Assembly: GCA_902600225.1 (NCBI GenBank)
Contig: CACKIH010000014.1
Location: 1 to 33,542, forward strand
Length of the DNA stretch: 33,542 nucleotides
Direction of reading: 5' to 3'
DNA from: an uncultured Alphaproteobacteria bacterium
GTDB lineage: Bacteria; Pseudomonadota; Alphaproteobacteria; HIMB59; GCA-002718135
The position numbers and the translations under genes were made by a program. Under the pieces are notes generated by a model that was not told the DNA's origin, searched no databases, and saw nothing but the letters and a program-made list of their open reading frames with translations. Below are positions 25,613-32,884 of the stretch, piece by piece. The stretch's first letter is position 1. Each line of letters starts with the position of its first letter.

Positions 25613-26860
25613 CTATAAATAATTATCTTGAATAGTGCCTTTTAAAACTTTGAATACTTCCATGAAGTTTTTGATACTCATATATTCTTTTGGATTATGA
25701 CTACCATTCTTATTTCTTATAAATAGCATTATAGAAGGTATGCCATAATTAGCAAAAACACTCGCATCATGCCCTGCTCCACTTGCCATAGTTTCAAATT
25801 TTATTGAAGTCATTTTAGAGTAGGCTTGAAATTTTTTTATTAATTTTTTATCCATCAAAGCCGGTTCTGAATTTGTTTCTTTACCTAAAAAGAATTTTGT
25901 ATTAGTTTTTTTTTCGATTAATTTAATTTTTTTAATTAAAATTTTTTTTGTATATTCTAGTGTTTTTTTTGAGTTACTTCTTACATCTATACAAAAATTT
26001 ACAAGACCGGCACTTTTTGCAAAAGAATGTTCTTTATTATCAGTAAAAAATTGTCCAAATGTAATAACTAAATCTTTTCTTTTTTGAAGTTGTTGTTTCC
26101 AAAAAGTATTCATTTCATTTACTAAATTAGATACCGCAACAACAGTATCTTTTCTATAATCATAAGGAGTCGCCCCAGAATGCAAATATTCACCCTTACA
26201 TACAGCATCTCTGAATCTAAAACTTCCTCTAATACCTGTAACAATTCCCAGTGGTATTTTCTTTTTTTCTAGAATTGGTCCTTGTTCTATATGTGGTTCA
26301 ATAAAAAATTTAAAATTTTTTACATCAAATTTAATTTGTTTTTTAAATACTTTATTAGCGTTAAATCCTGATTTGTTTATATGGTATGCTAGAGATTTCT
26401 TGGTATCTGATCTTTTTAAAGAGTCTAATAACTTATTATCAAATTTTCCAATTGCAATTTTACTTCCAATATAACTATATGGAAACCAACAGCTTTCCTC
26501 CCCTCTAATACCCATAACTGATATTGAATATTTTGGTCTAATATTATTCTCATAAAATGATTTTATTAATACTAGACCCATTATTACACCAGTAAGTCCA
26601 TCGAAGTTTCCACCATGTTTTTGACTATCTAAATGTGATCCAATGACAATTTTTTTTTTCAATTTTCCAGGATAGGTTGCTAGAAAGTTGCCACCATAAT
26701 CAATACTAATATCTTTGGTAAATTTATTTGCTTCTTTTATTAAAAAATCATGTGTTAAATTTTCACCCTTTCCATAAGTATCTCTTATTACACCAGGGTT
26801 AGCAAAAGAAATTTTATTAACAGAATCAAAAAGATATTTTGTGTATTGAATATTATTCAT
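25613..26860 (-). CDS. M20-family amidase, HyuC/AllC type (N-carbamoyl amino acid or allantoate amidohydrolase)
   Basis: A 415-residue dinuclear metal amidohydrolase. The signature set is complete: GSHLDSQKHGGNFDGLTGV (metal His and bridging Asp), RGEESCWFP (catalytic and metal Glu), HIEQGPILE (metal His), GAGHDA, and GSHNPKEY (C-terminal metal His). These motifs define the group holding N-carbamoyl-L-amino-acid hydrolase, beta-ureidopropionase, allantoate amidohydrolase and ureidoglycolate amidohydrolase. Just upstream (8-base overlap) is a PuuE-like allantoinase homologue. The pair would convert a cyclic ureide to a carbamoyl acid, then to amino acid, CO2 and ammonia. Allantoate versus a carbamoyl amino acid cannot be settled by eye. 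Confidence 0.92.
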   Translation of the reverse strand: MNNIQYTKYLFDSVNKISFANPGVIRDTYGKGENLTHDFLIKEANKFTKDISIDYGGNFLATYPGKLKKKIVIGSHLDSQKHGGNFDGLTGVIMGLVLIKSFYENNIRPKYSISVMGIRGEESCWFPYSYIGSKIAIGKFDNKLLDSLKRSDTKKSLAYHINKSGFNANKVFKKQIKFDVKNFKFFIEPHIEQGPILEKKKIPLGIVTGIRGSFRFRDAVCKGEYLHSGATPYDYRKDTVVAVSNLVNEMNTFWKQQLQKRKDLVITFGQFFTDNKEHSFAKSAGLVNFCIDVRSNSKKTLEYTKKILIKKIKLIEKKTNTKFFLGKETNSEPALMDKKLIKKFQAYSKMTSIKFETMASGAGHDASVFANYGIPSIMLFIRNKNGSHNPKEYMSIKNFMEVFKVLKGTIQDNYL

Positions 26861-27758
26861 TGAAGTTTTTAATCCAGTGAAATGCTATTTCTTCTCTATT
26901 ACATACCCAAACTTTATCTAGTTTTTTAATATGATTTATTATTTTTTCAACTGCCACAATTCTTCCAGGTCTTCCTATCAGTCTTGGATGAAGGCCAATA
27001 TTTAACATTTTTGGTTTATGAGCACCTTCTTTATATAAATAATTTATAGTATCACAAACATACTCATAAAAATGATTTGACCCACTAAAACCAGAAGGAA
27101 GTTTGAAATGAACATCATTTGTATCAAGCGAATACGGTACAACTAAATGTTTTTTCTTATTAACATTAACCCAATAAGGCAAATCATCATTGTAAGCATC
27201 GCTATCGTATAAGAAGTTTCCATTTTGCACTATTAGTTCTCGGGTGTTCTCACTTGGAGCATATCTACAATACCAACCTCTTGGAGCTTTATTTGTCAAT
27301 TTATGTATTAAATTAAAAGCTTTGCTAATTTGATTTTGTTCTTTTTTTTTAGTTAATTTATAATGTTCTTCCCACCGATACCCATGACAACAAATATCAT
27401 TTTGAGATTTTTTAATATAATTACATATTTCTTTATTTTGTAGTAAAGTAAGTGCACATACAAAATAGGTGTGTGGAATCCTGTATTTATCAAAAAGACT
27501 GGTTAATCTCCAAAAACCTACTCTTGAACCATATTCATAAATTGACTCAATTCCTAAATCTCTTTGGTTTTCTTTATGTCTTCCTCCAGGAACTTCTGAA
27601 AGTCCTGCCTCAGATTTTTTATCTCCAAGTAAAGGAGAATACTCCGATCCTTCTTCTACATTTACTATGAAATTAATAGCTAGTTTTGATTGTTTTGGCC
27701 ATTTAGGATTTGGACTTGATTGACCATATCCTACTAAGTCTCTATCAAATGATTTCAT
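26853..27758 (-). CDS. Polysaccharide-deacetylase-fold amidohydrolase, PuuE (allantoinase)-like
   Basis: A 301-residue protein of the NodB/polysaccharide deacetylase fold, in the cytosolic branch that contains the PuuE allantoinase. Matching parts are AINFIVNVEEGSEYS near residue 30 (family FVVNYEEGGE), PGGRH, a YEYGSRVGFWRL segment, CHGYRWEEH, and GLHPRLIGRPGR at the C-terminus. There is no signal peptide, so cell-wall sugar deacetylation is unlikely. The neighbouring HyuC/AllC-type gene supports a ring-opening role on allantoin or a similar ureide. Related proteins of this branch also include uncharacterised deacetylases, so PuuE function is probable rather than proven. Confidence 0.82.
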   Translation of the reverse strand: MKSFDRDLVGYGQSSPNPKWPKQSKLAINFIVNVEEGSEYSPLLGDKKSEAGLSEVPGGRHKENQRDLGIESIYEYGSRVGFWRLTSLFDKYRIPHTYFVCALTLLQNKEICNYIKKSQNDICCHGYRWEEHYKLTKKKEQNQISKAFNLIHKLTNKAPRGWYCRYAPSENTRELIVQNGNFLYDSDAYNDDLPYWVNVNKKKHLVVPYSLDTNDVHFKLPSGFSGSNHFYEYVCDTINYLYKEGAHKPKMLNIGLHPRLIGRPGRIVAVEKIINHIKKLDKVWVCNREEIAFHWIKNFNE

Positions 27759-27767
27759 TAATTTTAT

Positions 27768-28751
27768 TTACCATTCACCCTCTATTATAGCATAAAAGCA
27801 ACACCAATCTCCTATTGTAACATTTGGTAAAGCTCGTAAACCAAAAAACATTCCATCTTCTGGTGCCTTTAATATACATAATTCTTTACCTTGATAATCA
27901 ATGATTTTTGCAATCTCATCATTTTTTTTCATCATAGTTAAGAATTTTACATTTGGATTTGGTAGAAATACACCACTTTTAGGTGCTAAAAGAGCTTGCT
28001 GAAAACCTTTATATCTTATTTCAGGATAATGCGGTGTGCCTTCAATCATTTTGTAATGAGTTAAAATATTGATACATGCTTTTAATAATGTTTGTCCCAC
28101 TCTTAAAAATGCTCCAGGGGCAGTTGAAGATCTTCCACCTAGCTCTACTGTAAGTGCTGGCTTTCCATTTTCAGCCATTACTGCCATTGGACTTTTTGAA
28201 GTTATGTTAGAATACAAACATACTTTCCAATCTTCTCCCATTGCTCTTGCAAGTTCTTGTGTTTTATCATCTTTAGCTGCAAACATAGCTTCTGCAAGAT
28301 AGGAGTGAGCTCCCCCTGAGTGAATAGAAATTTCCATATCTGCGTATTTAATCATCCATTCTTTATGAGTATGTGCAATCCTTTCACTTAAATAACCCTC
28401 TTTTCTTCCAGGATATATTCTATTCATATCGTATGAGAATGTATCTAATGGATTGCCACGTTCTGCTGCTTCCATTGCTGGCACGTTCATCACTGGTATC
28501 ATAACAATAGAACCTGAAAGATCATCTGGTTTAATCTTTTCTTTTAATAGTGAACAAGTAAGAATACCTTCAGGTTCATCTCCATGAATTCCTCCATTAA
28601 TCCAAAAACATGGTCCAGGTTTTGCTCCATTAATGATTGTTACGGGCATTGTTAAATCACTTCCACCTGCTAGTTTTTCAACAAAAATATTTCCTTCAAC
28701 TATTTCGCCAGGCTTAGCTTTTGCTGAACCTATTTCAATAATATTTGACAT
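27768..28751 (-). CDS. Succinylglutamate desuccinylase/aspartoacylase-family deacylase
   Basis: A 327-residue zinc carboxypeptidase-like deacylase of the AstE/AspA group. The zinc motif is NGGIHGDEPEG (His and Glu ligands), MIPVMN and YDMNRIYPG provide the conserved Asn-Arg pair, EISIHSGG has the third zinc His, and VELGG has the catalytic Glu. Members remove an acyl group from N-acyl amino acids (succinyl, acetyl), and some act on ectoine intermediates (DoeB) or deacylate other amides. It follows the VOC gene by 2 bases and precedes the PuuE-like gene by 9, so it belongs to a five-gene operon. The acyl group removed is unknown. Confidence 0.88.
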   Translation of the reverse strand: MSNIIEIGSAKAKPGEIVEGNIFVEKLAGGSDLTMPVTIINGAKPGPCFWINGGIHGDEPEGILTCSLLKEKIKPDDLSGSIVMIPVMNVPAMEAAERGNPLDTFSYDMNRIYPGRKEGYLSERIAHTHKEWMIKYADMEISIHSGGAHSYLAEAMFAAKDDKTQELARAMGEDWKVCLYSNITSKSPMAVMAENGKPALTVELGGRSSTAPGAFLRVGQTLLKACINILTHYKMIEGTPHYPEIRYKGFQQALLAPKSGVFLPNPNVKFLTMMKKNDEIAKIIDYQGKELCILKAPEDGMFFGLRALPNVTIGDWCCFYAIIEGEW

Positions 28752-28753
28752 TA

Positions 28754-29245
28754 TTAAACTCCAGTTACTTTATACTTTTTTAATTCTTCTTCTGAGTAGA
28801 CCTGCATAAATTCGATTTCTGTTCCAGCCGCTTCATCGTCAAGAAAAGCTACAAAACCCTCCGGATGAGCATGACTACCATATACATTACATGCTTCACA
28901 TATTCTTAATTTAGCATTATATTTTTGAGCATGATCTAGTGCTTTATCTATATTGTCTACTTCATAACAAATATGATGTAAGCCTTCTCCATATTTTTTA
29001 ATCCATTCAGTAAATCGTCCATTCTTATTTAGAGACTCACAGAGTTGAAACTCAATGTCATTAATGTAAAATATTGCAACTTTTGTTTCTGCTTTCTCCC
29101 AAATGACTTTTTCGGTTTTTTCAGAAACAGATAATAAAGATTGATAATTCACAAGAGCTTCATCGACACTTTTAACAGCAAATGCCATGTGTTTTATGCG
29201 GATAGACTTATCCTGATTTAAAAATGCTCTTTGCCTATAGTCCAT
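28754..29245 (-). CDS. VOC-superfamily protein (glyoxalase / methylmalonyl-CoA epimerase-like), second copy
   Basis: A 163-residue VOC protein closely related to the one at 9089. IKHMAFAV, EFQLCES, LHHICYEV, HPEGFVAFLDDE and IEFMQVYSEEELKKYK are nearly shared, and the candidate metal ligands His, Gln/Glu, His and Glu are kept. The frame is open up to 29320, but the first 25 codons encode a hydrophobic stretch unlike the family and would cover the promoter. ATG 29245 (MDYRQRAF) is therefore preferred. It leads the minus-strand operon that continues to 24503 and is divergent from the LysR gene. Its promoter (TTGATA, 17 bases, TGATAA) shares the LysR box at 29304-29316. Confidence 0.88.
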   Translation of the reverse strand: MDYRQRAFLNQDKSIRIKHMAFAVKSVDEALVNYQSLLSVSEKTEKVIWEKAETKVAIFYINDIEFQLCESLNKNGRFTEWIKKYGEGLHHICYEVDNIDKALDHAQKYNAKLRICEACNVYGSHAHPEGFVAFLDDEAAGTEIEFMQVYSEEELKKYKVTGV

Positions 29246-29288
29246 TAACAATAAGTAACATCGAAAATTAAATGCAAAAAGTAGAATA

Positions 29289-29331
29289 TTATCAATTTTG
29301 TGATGACATTTTATCAACACTAAATTATACT
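29289..29331. promoter_or_regulatory. Divergent promoters with one shared LysR-type operator
   Basis: One T-N11-A dyad (29304-29316, TGACATTTTATCA) lies between the LysR gene and the VOC-led operon. On each side it is followed, reading outward, by a CACNAAA block (CACTAAA rightward, CACAAAA leftward) and a further half-site (TTATA rightward, TTGAT leftward). Rightward, ATGACA (29303-29308) and TATACT (29326-29331) are 17 bases apart, a strong sigma-70-type promoter. Leftward, TTGATA (29317-29312) and TGATAA (29294-29289) are also 17 bases apart. The two -35 regions overlap inside the dyad. This is the classic arrangement of an autoregulating LysR gene and its divergent target. Confidence 0.65.
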
Positions 29332-29337
29332 AATAAT

Positions 29338-30249
29338 ATGCTGTCTATCGAATACAGATATTTCTATCAATCAGCTCTTGATAGTTCCATAAGAAAAGCT
29401 TCACAAAATCTAAATATTAATTCTTCAGCTATTGTAAGACAGATACAAAAATTAGAAGATAGACTTCAAACAAAATTATTTATTAGAAATGCTAGAGGAT
29501 TAGAATTAACAAATGAAGGAAAATTATTATTTGATCATTTAAAAGTACAAAATGAAACTAATCAAAATTTCCTATCAGATTTAAAACAAAATAAGACAAC
29601 AACTTCTGGAGAAATTAATATTTCAACAGGTGAAACATTTGCTGTTCAATTTTTATCACCTATAATATCAAAATTTAGAAAAGAATATCCTGATATAAAA
29701 ATAAAAATATCCTCAAGACAACCTGATACAATTTTAGACAATCTGATTACAAATAAAACTGATTTTGGCATTACATTCACTAAAGATTTACCTAAAACAT
29801 TAAAGGTGCTTTACTTATATAATTTTCCTATGGGTGTGTTATGCTCTTCAAGACATATTCTTTCTAGCAAATCAGAAATTAGTTTAGAGGATTGTTTCAA
29901 ATTTCCCCTAATTTTTCATCCAGGGACAGTTACTTTTTGGAATTCTATACAGAGAGATGTAGGAGAAAAATTATATTCTATCAATCCTAATCTTATTTCA
30001 AACTCTTTTTCTTTTATAAAAAATTATCTAATTGAAGATAGTAATTATTTAACTTTTTTTACAAGTGCGGGATCAGTTAAAGAAATTGAAAGTAAAAAAT
30101 TAGTATTTAAAAAAGTTAATCACAAATTATTTTTAGATAATAAAGTAGGAATTATTGTTTCAAAGAAACAAAAGTTAAAGAAGTTTACTGAAGACTTTAT
30201 AAATTTAGTAAAAAATGAATTTGATAATTCATTAGATTTTACTAAATAA
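29338..30249 (+). CDS. LysR-family transcriptional regulator, probably leaderless mRNA
   Basis: A 303-residue LysR-type regulator of normal length. The N-terminal winged helix-turn-helix spans about residues 5-60 (RKASQNLNINSSAIVRQIQ, then LEDRLQTKLFIRNARGLELTNEG), and a periplasmic-binding-like effector domain follows from about residue 90. An upstream ATG at 29272 is in frame, but its 22 extra residues do not resemble the family and would overlap the divergent operator. ATG 29338 gives the usual start (MLSIEYRYFYQSA). The -10 box TATACT ends 7 bases before this ATG, so the transcript probably begins at or next to the start codon. It likely controls itself and the neighbouring operons. The effector is unknown. 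Confidence 0.9.
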   Translation: MLSIEYRYFYQSALDSSIRKASQNLNINSSAIVRQIQKLEDRLQTKLFIRNARGLELTNEGKLLFDHLKVQNETNQNFLSDLKQNKTTTSGEINISTGETFAVQFLSPIISKFRKEYPDIKIKISSRQPDTILDNLITNKTDFGITFTKDLPKTLKVLYLYNFPMGVLCSSRHILSSKSEISLEDCFKFPLIFHPGTVTFWNSIQRDVGEKLYSINPNLISNSFSFIKNYLIEDSNYLTFFTSAGSVKEIESKKLVFKKVNHKLFLDNKVGIIVSKKQKLKKFTEDFINLVKNEFDNSLDFTK

Positions 30250-31960
30250 GTGATTCTATTTTTGGCATTAAGTTAATTAACTGTTTTGTATAATCGTGCT
30301 GAGGAGTATTAAACAAACTTTCAGTTTCATTACTTTCACATACTAACCCATTTTTAAGAACAACAATTCTATTACACATTTGACGTATTACTGGAAGATC
30401 ATGACTTATAAACAACATTGTTAGATGGAGTTCATCTTGAATATCTTTCAATAAATTCAAAATTTGAGCTTGAATACTAACATCTAAAGCTGAAGTGGGC
30501 TCATCACAAATTAATAAACGCGGTCTTGTAGCCAGAGCTCTAGCTATTGATATTCTTTGTCTCTGTCCACCAGAAAACTCATGTGGATATCGATCTAGAG
30601 ATTGTCGTGTCATGCCAACAATATCAATTAAATCATGAATATTTTCTGAAAGTTCATTATTATTAATATTTTTTTGAAAAAATTTTATTGGTTCAGAAAT
30701 TATATCTCTAACCTTAAATCTTGGGTTTAAAGAAGAATATGGGTCTTGAAAAATCATTTGAATTTGTCCTCTGCTTTTATGAATTTGATATTTGTTATTC
30801 GAGTTGTACAATGACTCGTTATTGTATTTAATATATCCATTATTTGGATTAACTAATCCTGTAATGATTTTTGCAATAGTTGATTTACCAGATCCGGATT
30901 CACCTACCAATCCAAGTGTTTCGCCTTCAATAAGATCAAACGATACATTATCCACTGCTCTAACAATTTGGTCATCAATTTTATTTCTAGAACTAAATGG
31001 AAAAATGCTTCCTAAAGATTGATCATCAAATATTTTAGTAACATCTTTAAGTTCAAGTAATTTTTGGTTTTTATTTTCTCTTACGCCCCAAGTTTTAATA
31101 ATATTTTTTGTAAGATTTGTAGAATTTGATGTAATTTCTTTTCCATCAGGACTAATCAATTTAAACCTATCAATTTTTTTATTTGTAGGAGGTACTGAAA
31201 TTACTAAACTTTTTGCTTCAGTAGATTTTGGATTTGTTAGCAATTCTTTAGTTTCACCTTGCTCTACAATATGGCCATATCGCATTACAATAACTTTATC
31301 TGTGGTTTCTGCTATTACTCCCATGTCATGTGTTATTATTATAACACCAAGATTTCTTTTCTTTGTGAGATCCTTAAGAAGTTCTAATATTTGGTATTGA
31401 ATACTTACATCTAAAGCTGTTGTTGGTTCATCTGCAATAATTAAGTCAGGTTCACAACTTATTGCTAAAGCTATCACAACTCTTTGACGCATACCGCCAC
31501 TAAATTGGTGTGGATAGTCCTCAATTCTTTTTTCAGCATTCTCTATTCCAACCTCTTTAAGTAATTGAATTGATTTTGTAAGTGAATCTTGATAACTTAA
31601 ATTCAAATGAGCCTGAATAGTTTCGATTAATTGATCTTTTATTTTAAATAAAGGGTTTAATGAAGTTTGAGGGTCTTGAAATACAAATCCAATTTTTTTT
31701 CCTCTGATATTTTGAATAATTTCTTCATTACTTCTTAATTCAATATTGTCTATTTTAATTGAGCCATCTGTAATTTCACCTGGAGGATCGATCAAGTTAA
31801 TTATCGCATTTGCAATTGTAGATTTTCCTGATCCAGACTCACCAACAATTCCTAATATTTCTCCTCTCTCTAGAGAAAATTCTACATTTTTGCTCGCAAC
31901 AATAGTTTCTTTTCGTGTTGGATAACTTATGTTTAAATCTTTAACTTCTAAAAAACTCAT
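30242..31960 (-). CDS. Fused double ATPase of an oligopeptide-type ABC transporter (OppD-OppF in one chain)
   Basis: A 572-residue protein holding two complete ABC ATPase domains. The first has [16 protein letters not shown] and [12 protein letters not shown]; the second, after a linker, has [16 protein letters not shown] and LLICDEPTSALD. Both Q-loops (FVFQDPQTSLNP and MIFQDPYSSLNP) are intact, so both sites should work. The open frame extends to 31999, but ATG 31960 overlaps the permease stop by 4 bases (ATGA) and gives the expected MSFLEVKDLN start. Unlike the separate DppD/DppF pair at 21625, it belongs to a second transporter with the permeases at 31957-33542. Its 3' end overlaps the convergent LysR gene by 8 bases. 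Confidence 0.92.
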   Translation of the reverse strand: MSFLEVKDLNISYPTRKETIVASKNVEFSLERGEILGIVGESGSGKSTIANAIINLIDPPGEITDGSIKIDNIELRSNEEIIQNIRGKKIGFVFQDPQTSLNPLFKIKDQLIETIQAHLNLSYQDSLTKSIQLLKEVGIENAEKRIEDYPHQFSGGMRQRVVIALAISCEPDLIIADEPTTALDVSIQYQILELLKDLTKKRNLGVIIITHDMGVIAETTDKVIVMRYGHIVEQGETKELLTNPKSTEAKSLVISVPPTNKKIDRFKLISPDGKEITSNSTNLTKNIIKTWGVRENKNQKLLELKDVTKIFDDQSLGSIFPFSSRNKIDDQIVRAVDNVSFDLIEGETLGLVGESGSGKSTIAKIITGLVNPNNGYIKYNNESLYNSNNKYQIHKSRGQIQMIFQDPYSSLNPRFKVRDIISEPIKFFQKNINNNELSENIHDLIDIVGMTRQSLDRYPHEFSGGQRQRISIARALATRPRLLICDEPTSALDVSIQAQILNLLKDIQDELHLTMLFISHDLPVIRQMCNRIVVLKNGLVCESNETESLFNTPQHDYTKQLINLMPKIESLI

Positions 31961-32880
31961 CTCTTTTTTAATTTTGGATTTAAAGCATCTCTCATCCAAT
32001 CCCCTAATAAATTAATTGATAATGCTAAAACAATTAAGAAAATTGCAGGAAAAAAAGTTATCCACCACTCACCTGAAAATAAAAAATTATTACCAAATCT
32101 TATAAGAGTACCAAGAGAAGGTGTTGTTGGTGGAACCCCAACACCTAAAAAACTCAAAGTGGACTCAGTAATTATTGCAAGTGCTAGTCCAATTGTAGCA
32201 ATTACTAAAATGGGTCTAAGTATATTTGGTAAAATATGTTTAAACATAATTAATATATTTGATAAACCAATTATTCTTGAAGCTGAAACATACTCCTTAT
32301 TTTTTTCTACTAAAGTTGATGCTCTTGATACTCTTGCAAACTGAGGCCATTCAGATATACCAATAGCAAAAATCAAAACATAAATTGCCATTTCATCATG
32401 CATTGATTGTGAAATAATTGCCCTTGCAATTCCATCAACAAGTAAAGCCATTAAAATACTTGGAATAGTTAATTGTACATCTGTAAGACGCATTACAATA
32501 ATCTCATATCTACCACCAATATATCCAGATGTTATTCCAAGAAATACTCCAAGTATCATTGCAAAAATTATTGACGCGAAACCAACAATAAGTGAAATTC
32601 TTGAACCATAAATCATTGTTGAAAACATATCTCTTCCCTGCTGATCAGTGCCCAAAATAAAACTGAAACTTCCTCCCTCTGACCATACTGGTGGGGTAAA
32701 GGCATCCATCAAAGAAACTGATGCTGGATCAAAAGGATTATAAGGAGCAACTATCCCAGCAAATACAGAACAAAAAAGTATTACAAAAAATATAGTTGAA
32801 GAAATTACTGCTAATTTAGAATTGAAGAAACTATAACCAATATCAGTATCATAAATTTTATTATACGTTTTAAGTAGCAT
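31957..32880 (-). CDS. ABC transporter permease, DppC/OppC type (second transporter)
   Basis: A 307-residue inner-membrane permease from ATG 32880 (MLLKTYNK). A longer open frame begins at 32922, but that start lies inside the upstream permease gene; the shorter one follows its stop by 4 bases. A first membrane helix (about residues 25-50) and NPFDPASVSLMDAF are followed by the permease domain with the EAA-type loop near ESTLSFLGVGVPPTTPSLG, then a LNPKLKKR tail. It is diverged from the DppC-type protein at 3589, so this is a separate transporter and not a recent duplicate. Confidence 0.92.
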   Translation of the reverse strand: MLLKTYNKIYDTDIGYSFFNSKLAVISSTIFFVILFCSVFAGIVAPYNPFDPASVSLMDAFTPPVWSEGGSFSFILGTDQQGRDMFSTMIYGSRISLIVGFASIIFAMILGVFLGITSGYIGGRYEIIVMRLTDVQLTIPSILMALLVDGIARAIISQSMHDEMAIYVLIFAIGISEWPQFARVSRASTLVEKNKEYVSASRIIGLSNILIMFKHILPNILRPILVIATIGLALAIITESTLSFLGVGVPPTTPSLGTLIRFGNNFLFSGEWWITFFPAIFLIVLALSINLLGDWMRDALNPKLKKR

Positions 32881-32884
32881 TACT

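Noticed and set aside
29246-29320. Longer N-terminus for the second VOC protein
   Set aside because: The extra 25 codons encode a hydrophobic stretch absent from the paralogue and would cover the divergent promoter and operator.
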